NCBI GenBank assembly: GCA_018881555.1
Contig: JACAXG010000014.1
Coordinates: 7,558,213-7,622,212 of the forward strand
From: Amblyornis subalaris
Lineage: Eukaryota; Chordata; Aves; Passeriformes; Ptilonorhynchidae
Direction of reading: 5' to 3'
Length of the DNA: 64,000 bases
Part shown: piece after piece, positions 11,801-23,900 of the stretch
Numbering within the stretch: the first letter of the stretch is position 1
How the letters are laid out: the number at the start of each line of letters is the position of its first letter
The notes under the pieces: generated by a model
Told to the model about the DNA's origin: nothing
Databases searched by the model: none
The model's input: only the letters and a program-made list of their open reading frames with translations
Translations under genes and position numbers: made by a program

Positions 11801-14800
11801 GTATTGACTTGTAGGAACATGCTTGTTTCTTCTGGCACTTCCTTTAGTTCATTACTGGTTCTCCTTTGTAGAACATGCTGTGACCACAGTGAGTGAACAG
11901 CCTGGGCTGGAGCTGTAAATCATAACCCTCATTTACGTACAAGGAGGCCGGGATGCTGAGATTCCATGACTTTCCATATGACAAGGGAGCAGTGGTCCAG
12001 CTGCACAGGACCTATTGCCTGTTGTATAGTTCTGGGCTTTTACTGTTGGGCTGTCCTTTCAGTCCCTTCTAATACACACTGATAGTTAGATTAATATTGG
12101 AGATATTAAAACATGTCTATTGTTGTAGTGAGTAGAATCTCATAGCTGTCAGTGGACTTGAGAAACTTTTTCTAGAGGAAATATTTTTTTTAAATTTTCT
12201 CTTACTTTTCATTAGGTTAGAACTTAATTAACATTGTTTAGTATCTTGGATATCACAACTTTTTCTGTATATCAGAGACTTACCTGAAAATGAGTCAACC
12301 GATTGAGTGAAAGACTGAATGTGAGCAACACTGATCCATCACATTCCTGCTTACCTGACCTTAGCTGAATTTCACTCTAACAGTATTTCAGTAGAATAAA
12401 TAGACAATGCAAAATAAAACTGTGACATATTAGACAGAAGAAGGGCAAAATTTTCTTCCAAGATTTCCTTGATAAGCACAAATATTTTGCACGAGGCTCA
12501 GATACAAGTTAGGAAATTCAGCATCCAGTGCAGTCTTAGGCCAATGCAGGGCAATTGAGTACCTGCGATTGTGTGCTGAAGCTGACCTTTCTTTCTGGAT
12601 CTTGAAGGGAGAAAATCATTAGATCTCACCTCCTCCAGCACTTGAAGCACAGCTTTAGAGAAACTTATTTCCTAGTTATTCCCACAGCTGCAAACTCAAG
12701 CATCAAGTCTTGCAAAACAGGGAGTAGTTTCTGTATTAAAATGTATTCCACAAGCTGTTTCTTAACTGATACTTCATTATCTTCCTAAGTCTCAAGTGTT
12801 TGCAGAAACATCTTGTCTCTTACTTTAATCCTGAAGAGAAAAGAGGTTAAGGAATGGTTTTCTTTTACTTCTAGTCTTAATGTTAGTTCCCAAAATTCAG
12901 TTTTAAACAAGGCAAGAATCTACATAGGATCTACTGATCTTTTAAATCAGGTCTTCTAGGTTAGTTTGTAAGAGCAGGTAAGATTTTCATTAATAATAAA
13001 GAGAGAAAAAATATATTTGTAAGTAGAAATTAATCTTAACACAAAGTTTTAGTCAAAAACATCAGCCCAGTACTGATCATGTGCACTTCAGGGGGACAGG
13101 ATCAGTCCTCGTGCTTGTAGCATCTGTTTCAGGACACCTATGGATGTAACTGTGCTCCTTGTGGGTATCCAAACTGCCAACACAAGACAAATATGCGTGG
13201 TTATTATCTGCATGTTGGCATTATGTATTTTACATCTACAGTAAGTGCCACAACTCAAATGCCAAACCTGTGCTTAACATTGTGCCAAAAGGCCTCCTCG
13301 CTGATAAACCTTGACAGTACATTGTTCTCTTGTCAAGGGGCATTATCCTAGCAATTCAGCAAAAATTTTTCTTCATTTGGACAGTGCATCTTTCAGACAT
13401 TCCCTTCTTCTATTGATTTGTTTTCTCCTGTCCCTTTCTCCTTCTTTTGTTTTCTTATCATAGCTTCAGGTTATTAAGTGCAAAGTATTGATGGGAATGG
13501 GTGGTTTTGGTCGATGGAGAGCTAATGCATCCCTAATCCCACCATTGTTATAGAGTTATGCTTTACTCTGGTTCCTGATGGGGGAAAAGGTGCAAAGCTC
13601 TTGATCCTAGTTTTATTTGTCACAAACCCATCCATCAATCAAGCACAAGCATGTCTGAATGCTGAATGACATGTGGGTCTCAGCTGAAAAAATTCGATAA
13701 CACTGTATTGTCAGGTTGCTCACTCTTTTTTTTTCGATAAGAAATACATTTGACTGAAATAGATAAGCATACAACTACTAAAGACTTGAAGAGAGAGAGT
13801 GACATACATGACACCAAAGGTTTTCGATCTTTGGTATTAATGATACTTATGAGTAAATAAAATAGAAAAAAAGCTCTAGACATGCAACATGCTTAAATCC
13901 TGTGGGGTTTTTTATTAAGTTGGGGTTTCAAGTTTTTAATCTGGACATATATTGTAGCCTGCCACCTAGGTACAAATGCTGATAGAATCTATGGCTGAAT
14001 TTATATTTTTAAAAAATTATATTGGTTAATATAGCAGACATTCATGAATAGAATATTATTTTAATATGTGTTGGGAACCTATGCATTTATTATTTCTGAA
14101 TAAGGATGAAGACATAAGTATATATGTGTAAGTATTATCCTTTTATGATTTGAAAACATTTTCAATTTATTATTGTAGTACATATACATAGATATTTTAT
14201 ACTACACAAATAAGTATACATGTCATTTTAAAAATGTCCCTTTAAAATGCATTTGTATTCTCAGATATGATTTTGGAATCTCTTTATACTAGTTATTGTG
14301 TGAAGTACATTAATACATTGTTGAAAGCTTATCCCCTTACTTACATGCAATTTTCTATTCATACTCACTTAAATAATTACATTTAGAAACTGTTAAAATG
14401 TTGCAATGTTCCACTCGTACACTGTAACTCTGAGAGAAGTAATCAACAGATCAGAACAATTTAGAAAATGCATTTTATTTTCTTGCCAGAGAAGTAGACA
14501 TTTCAGAATGGAGAACGCATTAAATGACCTAAAAAATCCATCAACAAAGGTAACAAAAAGACAACCCAAATCAGAGGCTCTAAGACAAACATGATGTAGC
14601 CTCAAGTACTGGCACACTCTATGAGTAAGCCATTTTTTCTGTGCTCTGTGACTAGGGGCTACAAAACTGCAAAAATCAATGTGGGAGTGCTTTAGATTTG
14701 TTGGGTAAATTACATGTGCTTGGCTGCTCTATTGTATCTGGCCCATATTCTACACCAGATACTTTTAGATGGAACTGTCACATAATACATATACTCAATA

Positions 14801-16159
14801 TTGATTTTTATAGATTTAACAGAGCTTGAACTGAACTCCATGGTAAGCAAGGAAAAACTTCAGAAGTGCAGCTTCTCAAAATTGGGATGAACATGTAAAT
14901 ATAGAAATACTACTCAATGTCTCTGCCTGGCAATCTCCTGGCCCAGTTTTAATTTGGTACAGGCAAAGTCAGTACTAAGTAGTTGAAAACTGCTGGCATT
15001 AAATATTTGTTGGTTTATCTCCAAATTATTTATTTTTGTGTATTATGTTTGTACCAAGAGAAAGTGAACATCAAAAGTTATAAAAAATTTTAAAAGACAT
15101 TCTACTGTCTGAATACTAGATGATTCCAGATGAAATCCAGAACACCTCTGCTAGCACCAAAGAGTACTTTGAAGTCTCTGTACAAATTATGTCTCATGAA
15201 CAAATTATTTTAGATTAAATTCAGTGCATGCAGTAAAGACCATGACTCTCAGATGCAGGACACCTAAGTCTATATTTAGACATAGGAATAGGTGGTCTCA
15301 TTTCAAGTTCCTTATAACTTCTTGTAAAAAAAATACAATAATTCAAATGTCTAAATATGAAAATTTGGCTGCCTTTGAAAATCTCCATGTTAGTTATCAA
15401 ATATGAGGTAATCAAGTGTGAACAGTTTGATAGGTTTTAGGTCCAAGCTAGTGTGACAGGACTGGTAACACTCCCTAAGAAGACTGAAGAAGGCTGATAT
15501 TTTCTCAGGGGAAAGAGGAGAAAGTAAGGATTTTTGTAGCCTTAAAAAGTAAATTAAAACTGCAAATGTTAGTTTACTTCCATTGTATTTGTGAACAGTG
15601 TATTACTAATGATATCTGTTTAAAGTAATCACATTTTTAAATACCAGTCTCCAGAGTAATTTGTAATCAAACAATAGTTGCTGTAGCCCATAAAGAAACA
15701 TAGTTATAATTGCTCGAAAGATGGATCTTTCTGGTTTCGCATCCACCCACCACCAGTGTCACTGAAGCCCTGCCTGCACTTCTAAAGTCATGACCCAGCC
15801 TGTGGTTGCCAGAATTGCTTGGGACTCAGTCACAGCACCCACAGTGAGTGGGTCCTGTAGTGAAGGACTTCTGGCCACTGCTTGCCTGAGGGAAACTGAA
15901 ATTGTATTTAAAAGAAGGAGACAAAACAGTTCTTAAATTCCGGAGGAATGCTTTCACATAACCAGCACTGCTCTGTGTTCCTCACCTCTATCCCGACCTC
16001 CTGGAGCATGATCCGCGTGGGGCTGCGGCTGCAGGTGGGCTGAGACACTTGAGCTGCTCTGCTTGGTTTTGGCTCTGGGCACAGGGTGGGCAGCATGTGG
16101 TCCCTGGCTCACCTGCACCCTGACAAAGAGCCAGCGGGAGCCATCCGCACCTCAGAACC
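8831..16159. other. Intergenic DNA, mostly featureless
   Basis: Long AT-rich stretch with occasional homopolymers and the possible MIR-like core at 11915-12005. The sequence 13900-14400 is especially AT-rich. A 102-codon frame at 10229-10537 is overlapped by two others in a different phase and is not supported as coding. Confidence 0.6.
11915..12005 (+). mobile_element. Possible MIR-like ancient SINE core
   Basis: The stretch TTTACGTACAAGGAGGCCGGG through CATGACTTTCCATATGACAAGG to GAGCAGTGG follows the order of a MIR core (TTTACAGA..GAGG..GTGACTTGCCCAAGGTCAC). Identity is low by eye and this may be chance. Confidence 0.25.
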
Positions 16160-16480
16160 CTACTCTCAAACTTTATACGTCTCTGGATGGTTTTGCTGTA
16201 CTTAAAAAATTGTAGGACATATTTTCAGCTGGTGTTAATTGACATAATTCCAATAACGTTCTTGCTAGGACAGCAGTTTCCACTAATGAATATCCAGCAT
16301 TGTATCTCTGCCAGCAGTCAGATGTGGTAATCAGAGCAGCCAGCCTCTGAGAGTAAAGCAGAGCCTTGTCAGGGGGCTTCCACTTTAAAACTTTGCCTCT
16401 TGGTCTGTCAGTGCTTGATTTTATTATTCTAAGGGCATTTTGATAACCCCTCTGTGTTTGGGTCTTCATGGTGTGAAGGT
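16160..16480. promoter_or_regulatory. Candidate conserved non-coding element
   Basis: GGTGTTAATTGACATAATTCC, GCATTGTATC (SOX-like), GGTAATCAGAGC, TGGTCTGTCAGTGC (MEIS/TGIF-like) and GATTTTATTATTC are grouped in non-repetitive DNA. The 98-codon minus-strand frame across it has no known domain. Confidence 0.3.
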
Positions 16481-18949
16481 CTGACTAAATAATGAGGGTA
16501 CTTTCTCTTTTATCTTTAGAGGGAGGATTTACTTATTACTGCCGATAATATGGGTCAGATTTTCAAAGGTGTTTTAACTTCACCTCCATGTTTGTACTGC
16601 ATAAATACTTGCAATTGCTTTTGTATCCAGTCATTTCTACAGATGAGCATTTACCATTATTTTGCTATGCAAGTGATGCTTGTGTGTGTATTCTTCTGTC
16701 TCGTTTCTATAGATAAACATACACAGGCACAAGTGGGTGTCATGCTTTTATATGACATTTTACAATGCTAAGTATTAAGCGGACAGGACAGTAACACCAT
16801 TTTCATTCTCAAGATCTATGATGGGCTTGTTTTGTACATTGAGGAGAAAAAAAAAAAAAAAAGACTGTGAATTCAGCCTTTTCCTTATGCCTTTAATTTT
16901 GTGATCTTATGTGACAAAAGGCCATGAAGAATCTATGACCATGTGTGAGATTCCCAATAAATGAAATGCTTCTCTATATTCTAACAGTATCTAGTGTACT
17001 ACCTTGTGGAACTGATCCCTCATTTTTATGAAACATAAATTAGTCATATGAAGAGGAACTTTAACTTTCATAAAACCAGTGTGGCTCTGTTGCTTAGACA
17101 ATAAAAAAAGGCTCACAGAAACAGTGGTTACTCACCTCCTTTTGAAAGAAAAACGCATGCCAACAGGGTTTCATCAATGACAAGGGCACTTTATCTTTCA
17201 GAGTTCGATTCTACTTATGTAGTTTTAGCCATTTAACACCATGACTTCTGATTGCTGTCTGTCTGGGAACTGGATGCCAGGGAAGGAAACGCTCTGTCGT
17301 ACCTTGGGAGCAGCTGTGCTGTGTTCTCTGTTTACTCTTAGGTAAAGAGTACAATAGAGTCCCTGATGTTATGCTTAGATGCAAATCAGCTCCTGAAGTG
17401 AATGGCAGTAACATTGTTGACATCCAGTATATATTAGAAGTCAGCACAAGTATCAGGTTGGTCTATGTCTAGTGGACGTCCAGGACCACTCAAGAGGTTA
17501 AGGACATTGTTCATCAACTGGGAATGCAACTTGAGAAATGTAAAGCCAACAGAATTAGAAAGAAAGGGCAAAATACCATATGATTTGTCTGTTTAAGTGC
17601 CATATGGCATCTCTTTAAAATGTATAATACTAGGGGAAGAAAAGAGATTAGTGCAAAATGTAAGAGCTGCTTCATAGGGCCCTAAGGACCAGCAGTTCAA
17701 AATGCTGGAGTATCCAGACAGCCTCTCCTGCATCTTAAAGAATAAATGATGTCAAACTACAGAAAATGATGCATGCAGTGCTTCTTGTTAGCTTGACACA
17801 CGTCCCAGAGAGGAGTGATCAGCACAGTGCTGTTGCATGATTCTACCTGTGTGTGTTGTGCTGTACAGCCGTGGCTGCTGCACAACGGTACAGTCCCGCT
17901 GAGGGTGTCAGTCCTCTGCTGGAGTCTACAACCCAGGTGACAAGCTGAAGGATCTCTCCAGTGGCTTGCTACAAGGAAAGGTTACAAAGATCAATTACTG
18001 TTTCCTTAAACCGCATAAAAGTAAATTCTAGCTATTGTAGGTATGTGTTGTTACTTTACATCTTCATTCTAGTTTGGTGGGATTTTGTCTGTAATGAGGG
18101 TAATTGCAGGTCCATTCATTTGCAGCTCTGCTGTATCTTGGCAATTGCTGCTCTCTGGGCAGATAAAAGTCACCTGCAATTGGGTTCTGCTCACCTGATC
18201 GCACCTGCAGGGGCACAGGACAGGGTCCTTGCTCTGGGTCTCTCAAGAGTAGCAGGATTTCTTCTGATTAATCCCATGTCTGACAATCTCTGTGAGTTGG
18301 GATAGCATGACTAAAACACTTTCTAGCTGTTCATTTCTGAGACAAGTTCTTCAAATTCCATTTTATCTTTATATCCTAATTTGGGGATACGTCAATAGAG
18401 CAAGGAAACATAGGTTCGGTATTTTGCAAATTTATACACACTGGCTTTATTCTTGAGACACAGTCAAGCCACTGCCAGTCAACATTTCAGCACCTGAGTG
18501 GTGCCAGGTCTGGTTTGAGCAAAATGAATAAATGCTGTTATATATTCACGTGTATATGCTCAAATACATGTTTTATACATTGGTTTTCATCTGAATTCAA
18601 TTTCAACTGAATTGACTCAACTGAACTTGCAGCCACATGCATGTAAAGAAACAAAAAGTAAGTTGTGATATTAAAGTGTGTTTCCAAACCAATAACTGTG
18701 AGAAAAGGACTCTGGGAGAAGATCCTTGCTTAATTTCCATACCTCAGTTTAATTATGTTTTTAAAACCAGGAGGAAAATCATTGACTGGTCTGGATTTTT
18801 CAAACATCTCTGAAGTATTACATTATGAATTTTCCTGCAGTAATATAAGAGCTATTTCTTCATTTAGCATCTGCAAAATTTTAAAGCTCTGTTTATTAAA
18901 TATGAAAATATATGGATATATTTGAGAAAACTACAAATAAAAAACAAAA
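16481..18949. other. Intergenic DNA
   Basis: Contains an A-run (about 16848-16863). A 114-codon + frame at 17961-18305 has no recognisable domain or neighbour support; it might overlap a non-coding exon, but nothing shows this. Confidence 0.55.
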
Positions 18950-19560
18950 TGCCAATGAAAAAATGACTAGTTCTTCTTAGCTGCTTTTGGACTTGATTCT
19001 GTGCAGTTTATTTTCGCTAATTTGGCAACATTCCTGCAAAGGAAAAGAACTCAAAAGGGGATCTTCAAATTGGTCCCTACAGCTGTAAAACTTCTGATAT
19101 GAGATAAAAACTCATGGAGTGTTGTAAAGCATTCACGGAAGAGATGAAATTGTTCCATCAACCTGAAGCCTCTGAAAGCTATTCATTTTCCACTCTTTAT
19201 TCTTGTATAAGTCCCGGTAATGTCAATGAGAGCAACTTGCACTCTCAAAGCAAAAATCCACCCGAAGGCAACAATTCATAATGAAAAGGAGAAAAAAAAA
19301 TTTTTAAAAAAAAAAGCCCAGGAAGAAAAAATTTCCATCTTGAATTACAAAACCCTCAACTTCCCCACATATGTTTGATTCAAACAATATTTTGTTGGCT
19401 GTAAATTGTTTGCTATTGGAATGTTATATTTTTGAAGGAAATAATCCAGGAAAGCATTCCACCAAACTCATGATAATTTGATTGCGCAGTCCATATTTGG
19501 AGCATATTAGCACATTCTCCTGTGTACAAATATATAAAATGTCATCTCCCAAGCAGTGAG
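18950..19560. promoter_or_regulatory. Candidate conserved non-coding region about 29.5 kb upstream of SOX2
   Basis: AT-rich sequence holds CAGTTTATTTTCGCTAATTTGG, GAAATTGTTCC, GGTAATGTCAATGAG, CAACAATTCATAATG (SOX plus homeodomain) and AAATTGTTTGCTATTGG. A-rich simple sequence splits it at about 19287-19330. No ORF of note. Conservation is guessed from motif content. Confidence 0.3.
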
Positions 19561-20909
19561 AAGAAAAGTGACAGAGGAGGCTCAGATGGGAGAGAAGGGA
19601 AAGAGTTGCCAATAAAGCCCAAGGCTTGCCAAAATCCTGTAAGTGAAGGAAACGAAACAAAATGCAGAGAATAGACAAGGAGAATGAGTGGCTAATTGCT
19701 GTACATCCCACTCAACTAAAAATGAAACACAGGCACGAGACATCAGAGAGGCACATATTGCATAGGCACATCCTGACAGCAATGACAAAACAGTGTAATC
19801 ACAAACAGAAAACGAGGAGCCTTTCCCTCTTTGTTGGCAGTGTTGGGTGAATGTATTCTAGCAGAGAGGCTGTTATTCCCCTGTCACTGCCAGTCCTTTT
19901 TCTTTCCCATGTGGAAAGAAATGGCTCCAGGAAAATCATGACTCCAGATCTGGCAGGCTCCTGTGCCTGCAGCCTCCAGGGTCCAATTTATTTCCTGTAA
20001 GGGCCAGTGCTTTCCCTCACTCTCCCTCAGCTCAGGTGACAGGTATGTTGTGTGCTCATGGTGGAATGTGTGTAGGTTAAGTCTCGATACAAATTTCCTG
20101 TTAGAAATTTGGGCCAGCTGAGAGATCCCTACTTTTTGTCATGATTTGCTGTGTTATTGTGAGCAGGTGGCACCCCTTGACGCTGAAGTTTGTTGTGATT
20201 TTAAGATGTAGCCATTGTGAGGATTTTTTAAACATTTGAGACATCTGTATAAAAGACACAATACTTGATCAAAGGCTTATGATTTTTCCAAGATTTAGCT
20301 GATAACTACCATTCATTCCTGTAATTCACCAGATTGATTTATTGTTTCATTTTGCAGTGAATATTAAGTGGTTTGGTGACTGCACTTTATTGTTTCAATC
20401 TAATTAAACCAAATATGGGTAAATGAAAGTGTTCTGAAAGACGTGAGTGTAACTCAAAGCTAAGGAACCTGAACGCTGCAGGAAATTACCAAAGTCCTTT
20501 TGTACATGCTCATCTCCCTCCTCTGGGCCCTTGGCTTGTACTTAGAGAAGTGCACAAAGTGAGTTTATTCTCACCTTAGGCTGTATAGTGCTTGTGGTCA
20601 CACGAATTGGCCGTATAAACCAAAAAACTTCAAAGCAGGGTAGATTCGATGAAGGAAGGAGAGGAATTGCATTGTATTTCCCAACAAATTCCTAAGGGAT
20701 GGATGTTGCCAACTGAAACAGAAAGAAGTCACAGCTGGAGGCAATTAACCAGATAGCTGGATATGTACTGGTGGGATTTGCAAAACTCTTCTCAGATTGT
20801 TCCAGTCCCTCTCTGCTCTAAGCGGGGCAGCTCCTTGGTTGGCCATGGATGTGCAAGGCTGCAGCAGTTCTATGAGGACACAGGAGCAGCCTCACACACA
20901 TTGATCCAG
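19561..20909. other. Intergenic DNA
   Basis: Unique sequence. GTAACTGCACTTTATTGTTTC-like AT-rich parts at 20330-20420 could be regulatory, but there is no firm call. Confidence 0.5.
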
Positions 20910-20970
20910 CAGCAGTTCATTTGCATTAGCACAGGAACTGCATCAAGCTAATGAAGCTACTTCATTAGGG
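20910..20970. promoter_or_regulatory. Octamer and paired homeodomain sites in two adjacent inverted repeats
   Basis: GCAGTTC (20912-20918) pairs with GAACTGC (20935-20941) around a perfect POU octamer ATTTGCAT (20919-20926). Next to it, CTAATGAAG (20948-20956) pairs with CTTCATTAG (20960-20968) over a 3-bp spacer. It lies about 28 kb upstream of SOX2. Motifs are clear; function is inferred. Confidence 0.5.
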
Positions 20971-23900
20971 ACCTCTGTCTTCTGTTTAAATGCCTTGAGG
21001 ATGATGTGGGAGTGAAGCAAGAAACACTTGCATTAGCAAATAAATGTTTGAGCTGTCCTCCTTTTTACAAAAGTTAAAAGCTGAATAAAGACAGACCTCT
21101 CCATACCTGATCTCTTTCCCTGGGTGGATCCAATGCCTTCTCACTTCTCTTTGCGTTGGGTGAAATCCAGTCCTCCACTTCTGAGGCTCGCTCATTTCCC
21201 AGGAGAGCCTTGCGCTGTGCTCAGGGAGCAGCCCCTGTCTCCCACCTCCATCAGGGCTCCATCCTCAAGGCTCATGGCATTGCAGCGTGGTTTTTGGGAA
21301 CAAATCCAGTTTGACGGCCCTCCACTACTGGAGAGCTTGTCCAGTAACTTCCTTGAGGTGCCCAGTTCCTGTCTGGGGCAAATTTTGTGAAGGACAGTTC
21401 TAAGACAAAGTGAGGGGGGCAGTAAATCGGACAGGTAACATCCTCCTTTTAGCTGTGAGTCCCCCAAGCACAATCACTGTTTCACCTGTGGTTTTTATGA
21501 ATAACAGTTTATGTATATTGCTTATTTAATTCATTACTAAACTGTCCATGTGTCTACAAGAGATGAGGTTGGAATATTTTGGGGGGGTTATATTAAAAAA
21601 TTATACCACATTATTTTTTCTTAAGGACACTGGGATTTACACTTAGGGAAGCTGTACTCTGCAGCTAAGAAGTGACTGCAAAATGTTCTTAATTTTATAC
21701 AGGGCATTTTTCAACACCAATTTGCACTCCGCATTCTGGAGTGCTTCTAGACTGAGAAGCATGTTAGAGTGCTGAGTTGTGCCTGGAGTTAGGATGGAAG
21801 TTCCATCCCTCGTGGAGAAGGGTGTGTGATTGCAGTAGTATTGCTGTTAGGCTGCACCGGGCGGATAATCTGCAATTTGGGGTTATTTAGGGGAAACATG
21901 CTTGTGAATAAGGCTTTCTGTCATCTTCATCTGGGTACAGTAATGGTTTGTTATTACTTGAGTATGCCTTAATTGCTCCCCAATTGTACTGCAATGCAGC
22001 ATGTGCAGGNATGAGTGCGGAGAAAACTACTTTAAGTGTTCCCTCAGTGGTACTGGTTACTGACAACCTTAGATCTGTCCTCTGAATGCAACACCAAATG
22101 CAGGCTATCCCAGAAAATCGGGTGAAAATTCTTCGTCCTCATGTCCAGGTTTCTCAATTATCTGAGCACAGAATAACTGAAAAGAAAATCCCTTGAAAGT
22201 CTAGGAAAATGTTGAGTCTTAATAATCTCACAACTCATGGAAACTGCCTTGAGAAGAGAAAAACTGGACCATATAGAAGACAATCTTCCCAAGGATTAGT
22301 CTATCTTATGCNAAAATTTCCAAGGATCTGTTATTAGTACTCACCATTTCAAATTAATGGATGATTAATTTTAATAGTAAGGATAGCATAAATAAATAGA
22401 AATGGCAGAAGTTTGGAGCATGTTGTATGTGACAAAGTTTCTTTAAAATTATTGGAAAATCACATCATGAAGAAATATTATAATTATATATAATTATGCT
22501 CAAAGAATGCATTGTGATTGCATCAAAGATCAAAAATAAATATGGGACATAAGGGTACATGTGTATTCTCTTTTCATTAAATTCCTACTAAGGAAGTGTT
22601 TCCAAACTAAGGAAAACAAACCTTTTTAATGAAACAATATTTTAACCTGGGAGATTGATGACAAAAATAGAAGTCTTTTTCAAATTTCACATTTTAAGCA
22701 GGAATAATTTTTCATTTTGGTTTTGATACACTTTCAAACAACAGTGTTGGTCATAAAAATGAGGTGTTAGCAACATCTGAATCTCTAAAAATATATCAGA
22801 TTTCACAGATTTGAATACAGAGCTCTGGGAAAAGGCAGCCTAGAAAAAGCAATGCAACTCCAAACCTGATGTCTTGGCTGGATGGAGCTTTGGTTGGCTT
22901 CTGACTTGACATGGGATTGAGAAAAGAGGACAGGGACTGTAAAGCTGCCCTTCAGTTCCGTAAGGCTGTAGGACTCCAAACCTCCCTGGCACGCAGCTGC
23001 CACTGGAGGACAGTGTCTTGGTCAACTCTCCTCCTTCCTTTTAATTTCTGCTGCCTGGGACTGGAAAAGAGACAAATGAGCTTCCACTTTGCTGCCTGCA
23101 CTGCCCCACAATCCTTGTGCAGAAAGGGAATATTCACCGGCCAACTCCTCCAGCTTTTTGTAGTTTATACCAGTAGAATATCTACTGAATTGCTACCAGA
23201 TATGCACAACTTTCATTAAGTGATCAATAGTAGCTAATGAAAGCAATCAAATTGATAAACAGCATACAGCAAGAAAGCACCTTTATACTTCCTTCCTTTC
23301 TCTTGTAGGCTCCATATATTTTCCCAGCGGGAAAAATCAGGGCATTTTGTCAGGTAGTCAGGGAAGCCCTGATCCACAGGAGGTGTTACTGCAGTGCTGG
23401 TGGCAGATGACACACCCTGCTGCCCTCTGGGCCTACTAGCTTAAAAAAACCAAGATTTATTAGCAAAAGTAACTAACTCAGTGGGGCAAGGATACAAACA
23501 AGTAAATCCAGTTTATAAATAAATAAAAGTAATCTCACAGGAATTTATTTTACTGTAGCTAATGCTCTAAATTTGAGTTCACCGTTTTCCTTAATTTGAC
23601 TTATATTGTCCAAATATCTCAAGGTAGACACAGCCAACTTTGTATTTAAAACACATAAAAATAAGTGTCCTAGTATTGTTTTCAACTGACAAATCATCTT
23701 GGTTCAGAATCATTTATGTTCCAGCGGGTGCTGGCAGGAGGGACACCAGCTCACAAGCTGAAACATAATAGTAAGAGGGAGAAGACAAAGTACTTTCTAA
23801 GATTTGAGAAACTGTTGCTAAATCTGTCAGTGCCTGTGTCATTCCTACACATAAAAGTTTTTTTGGTTTTTTTCAGCATCAGATGTCTATCCCAATCTTT

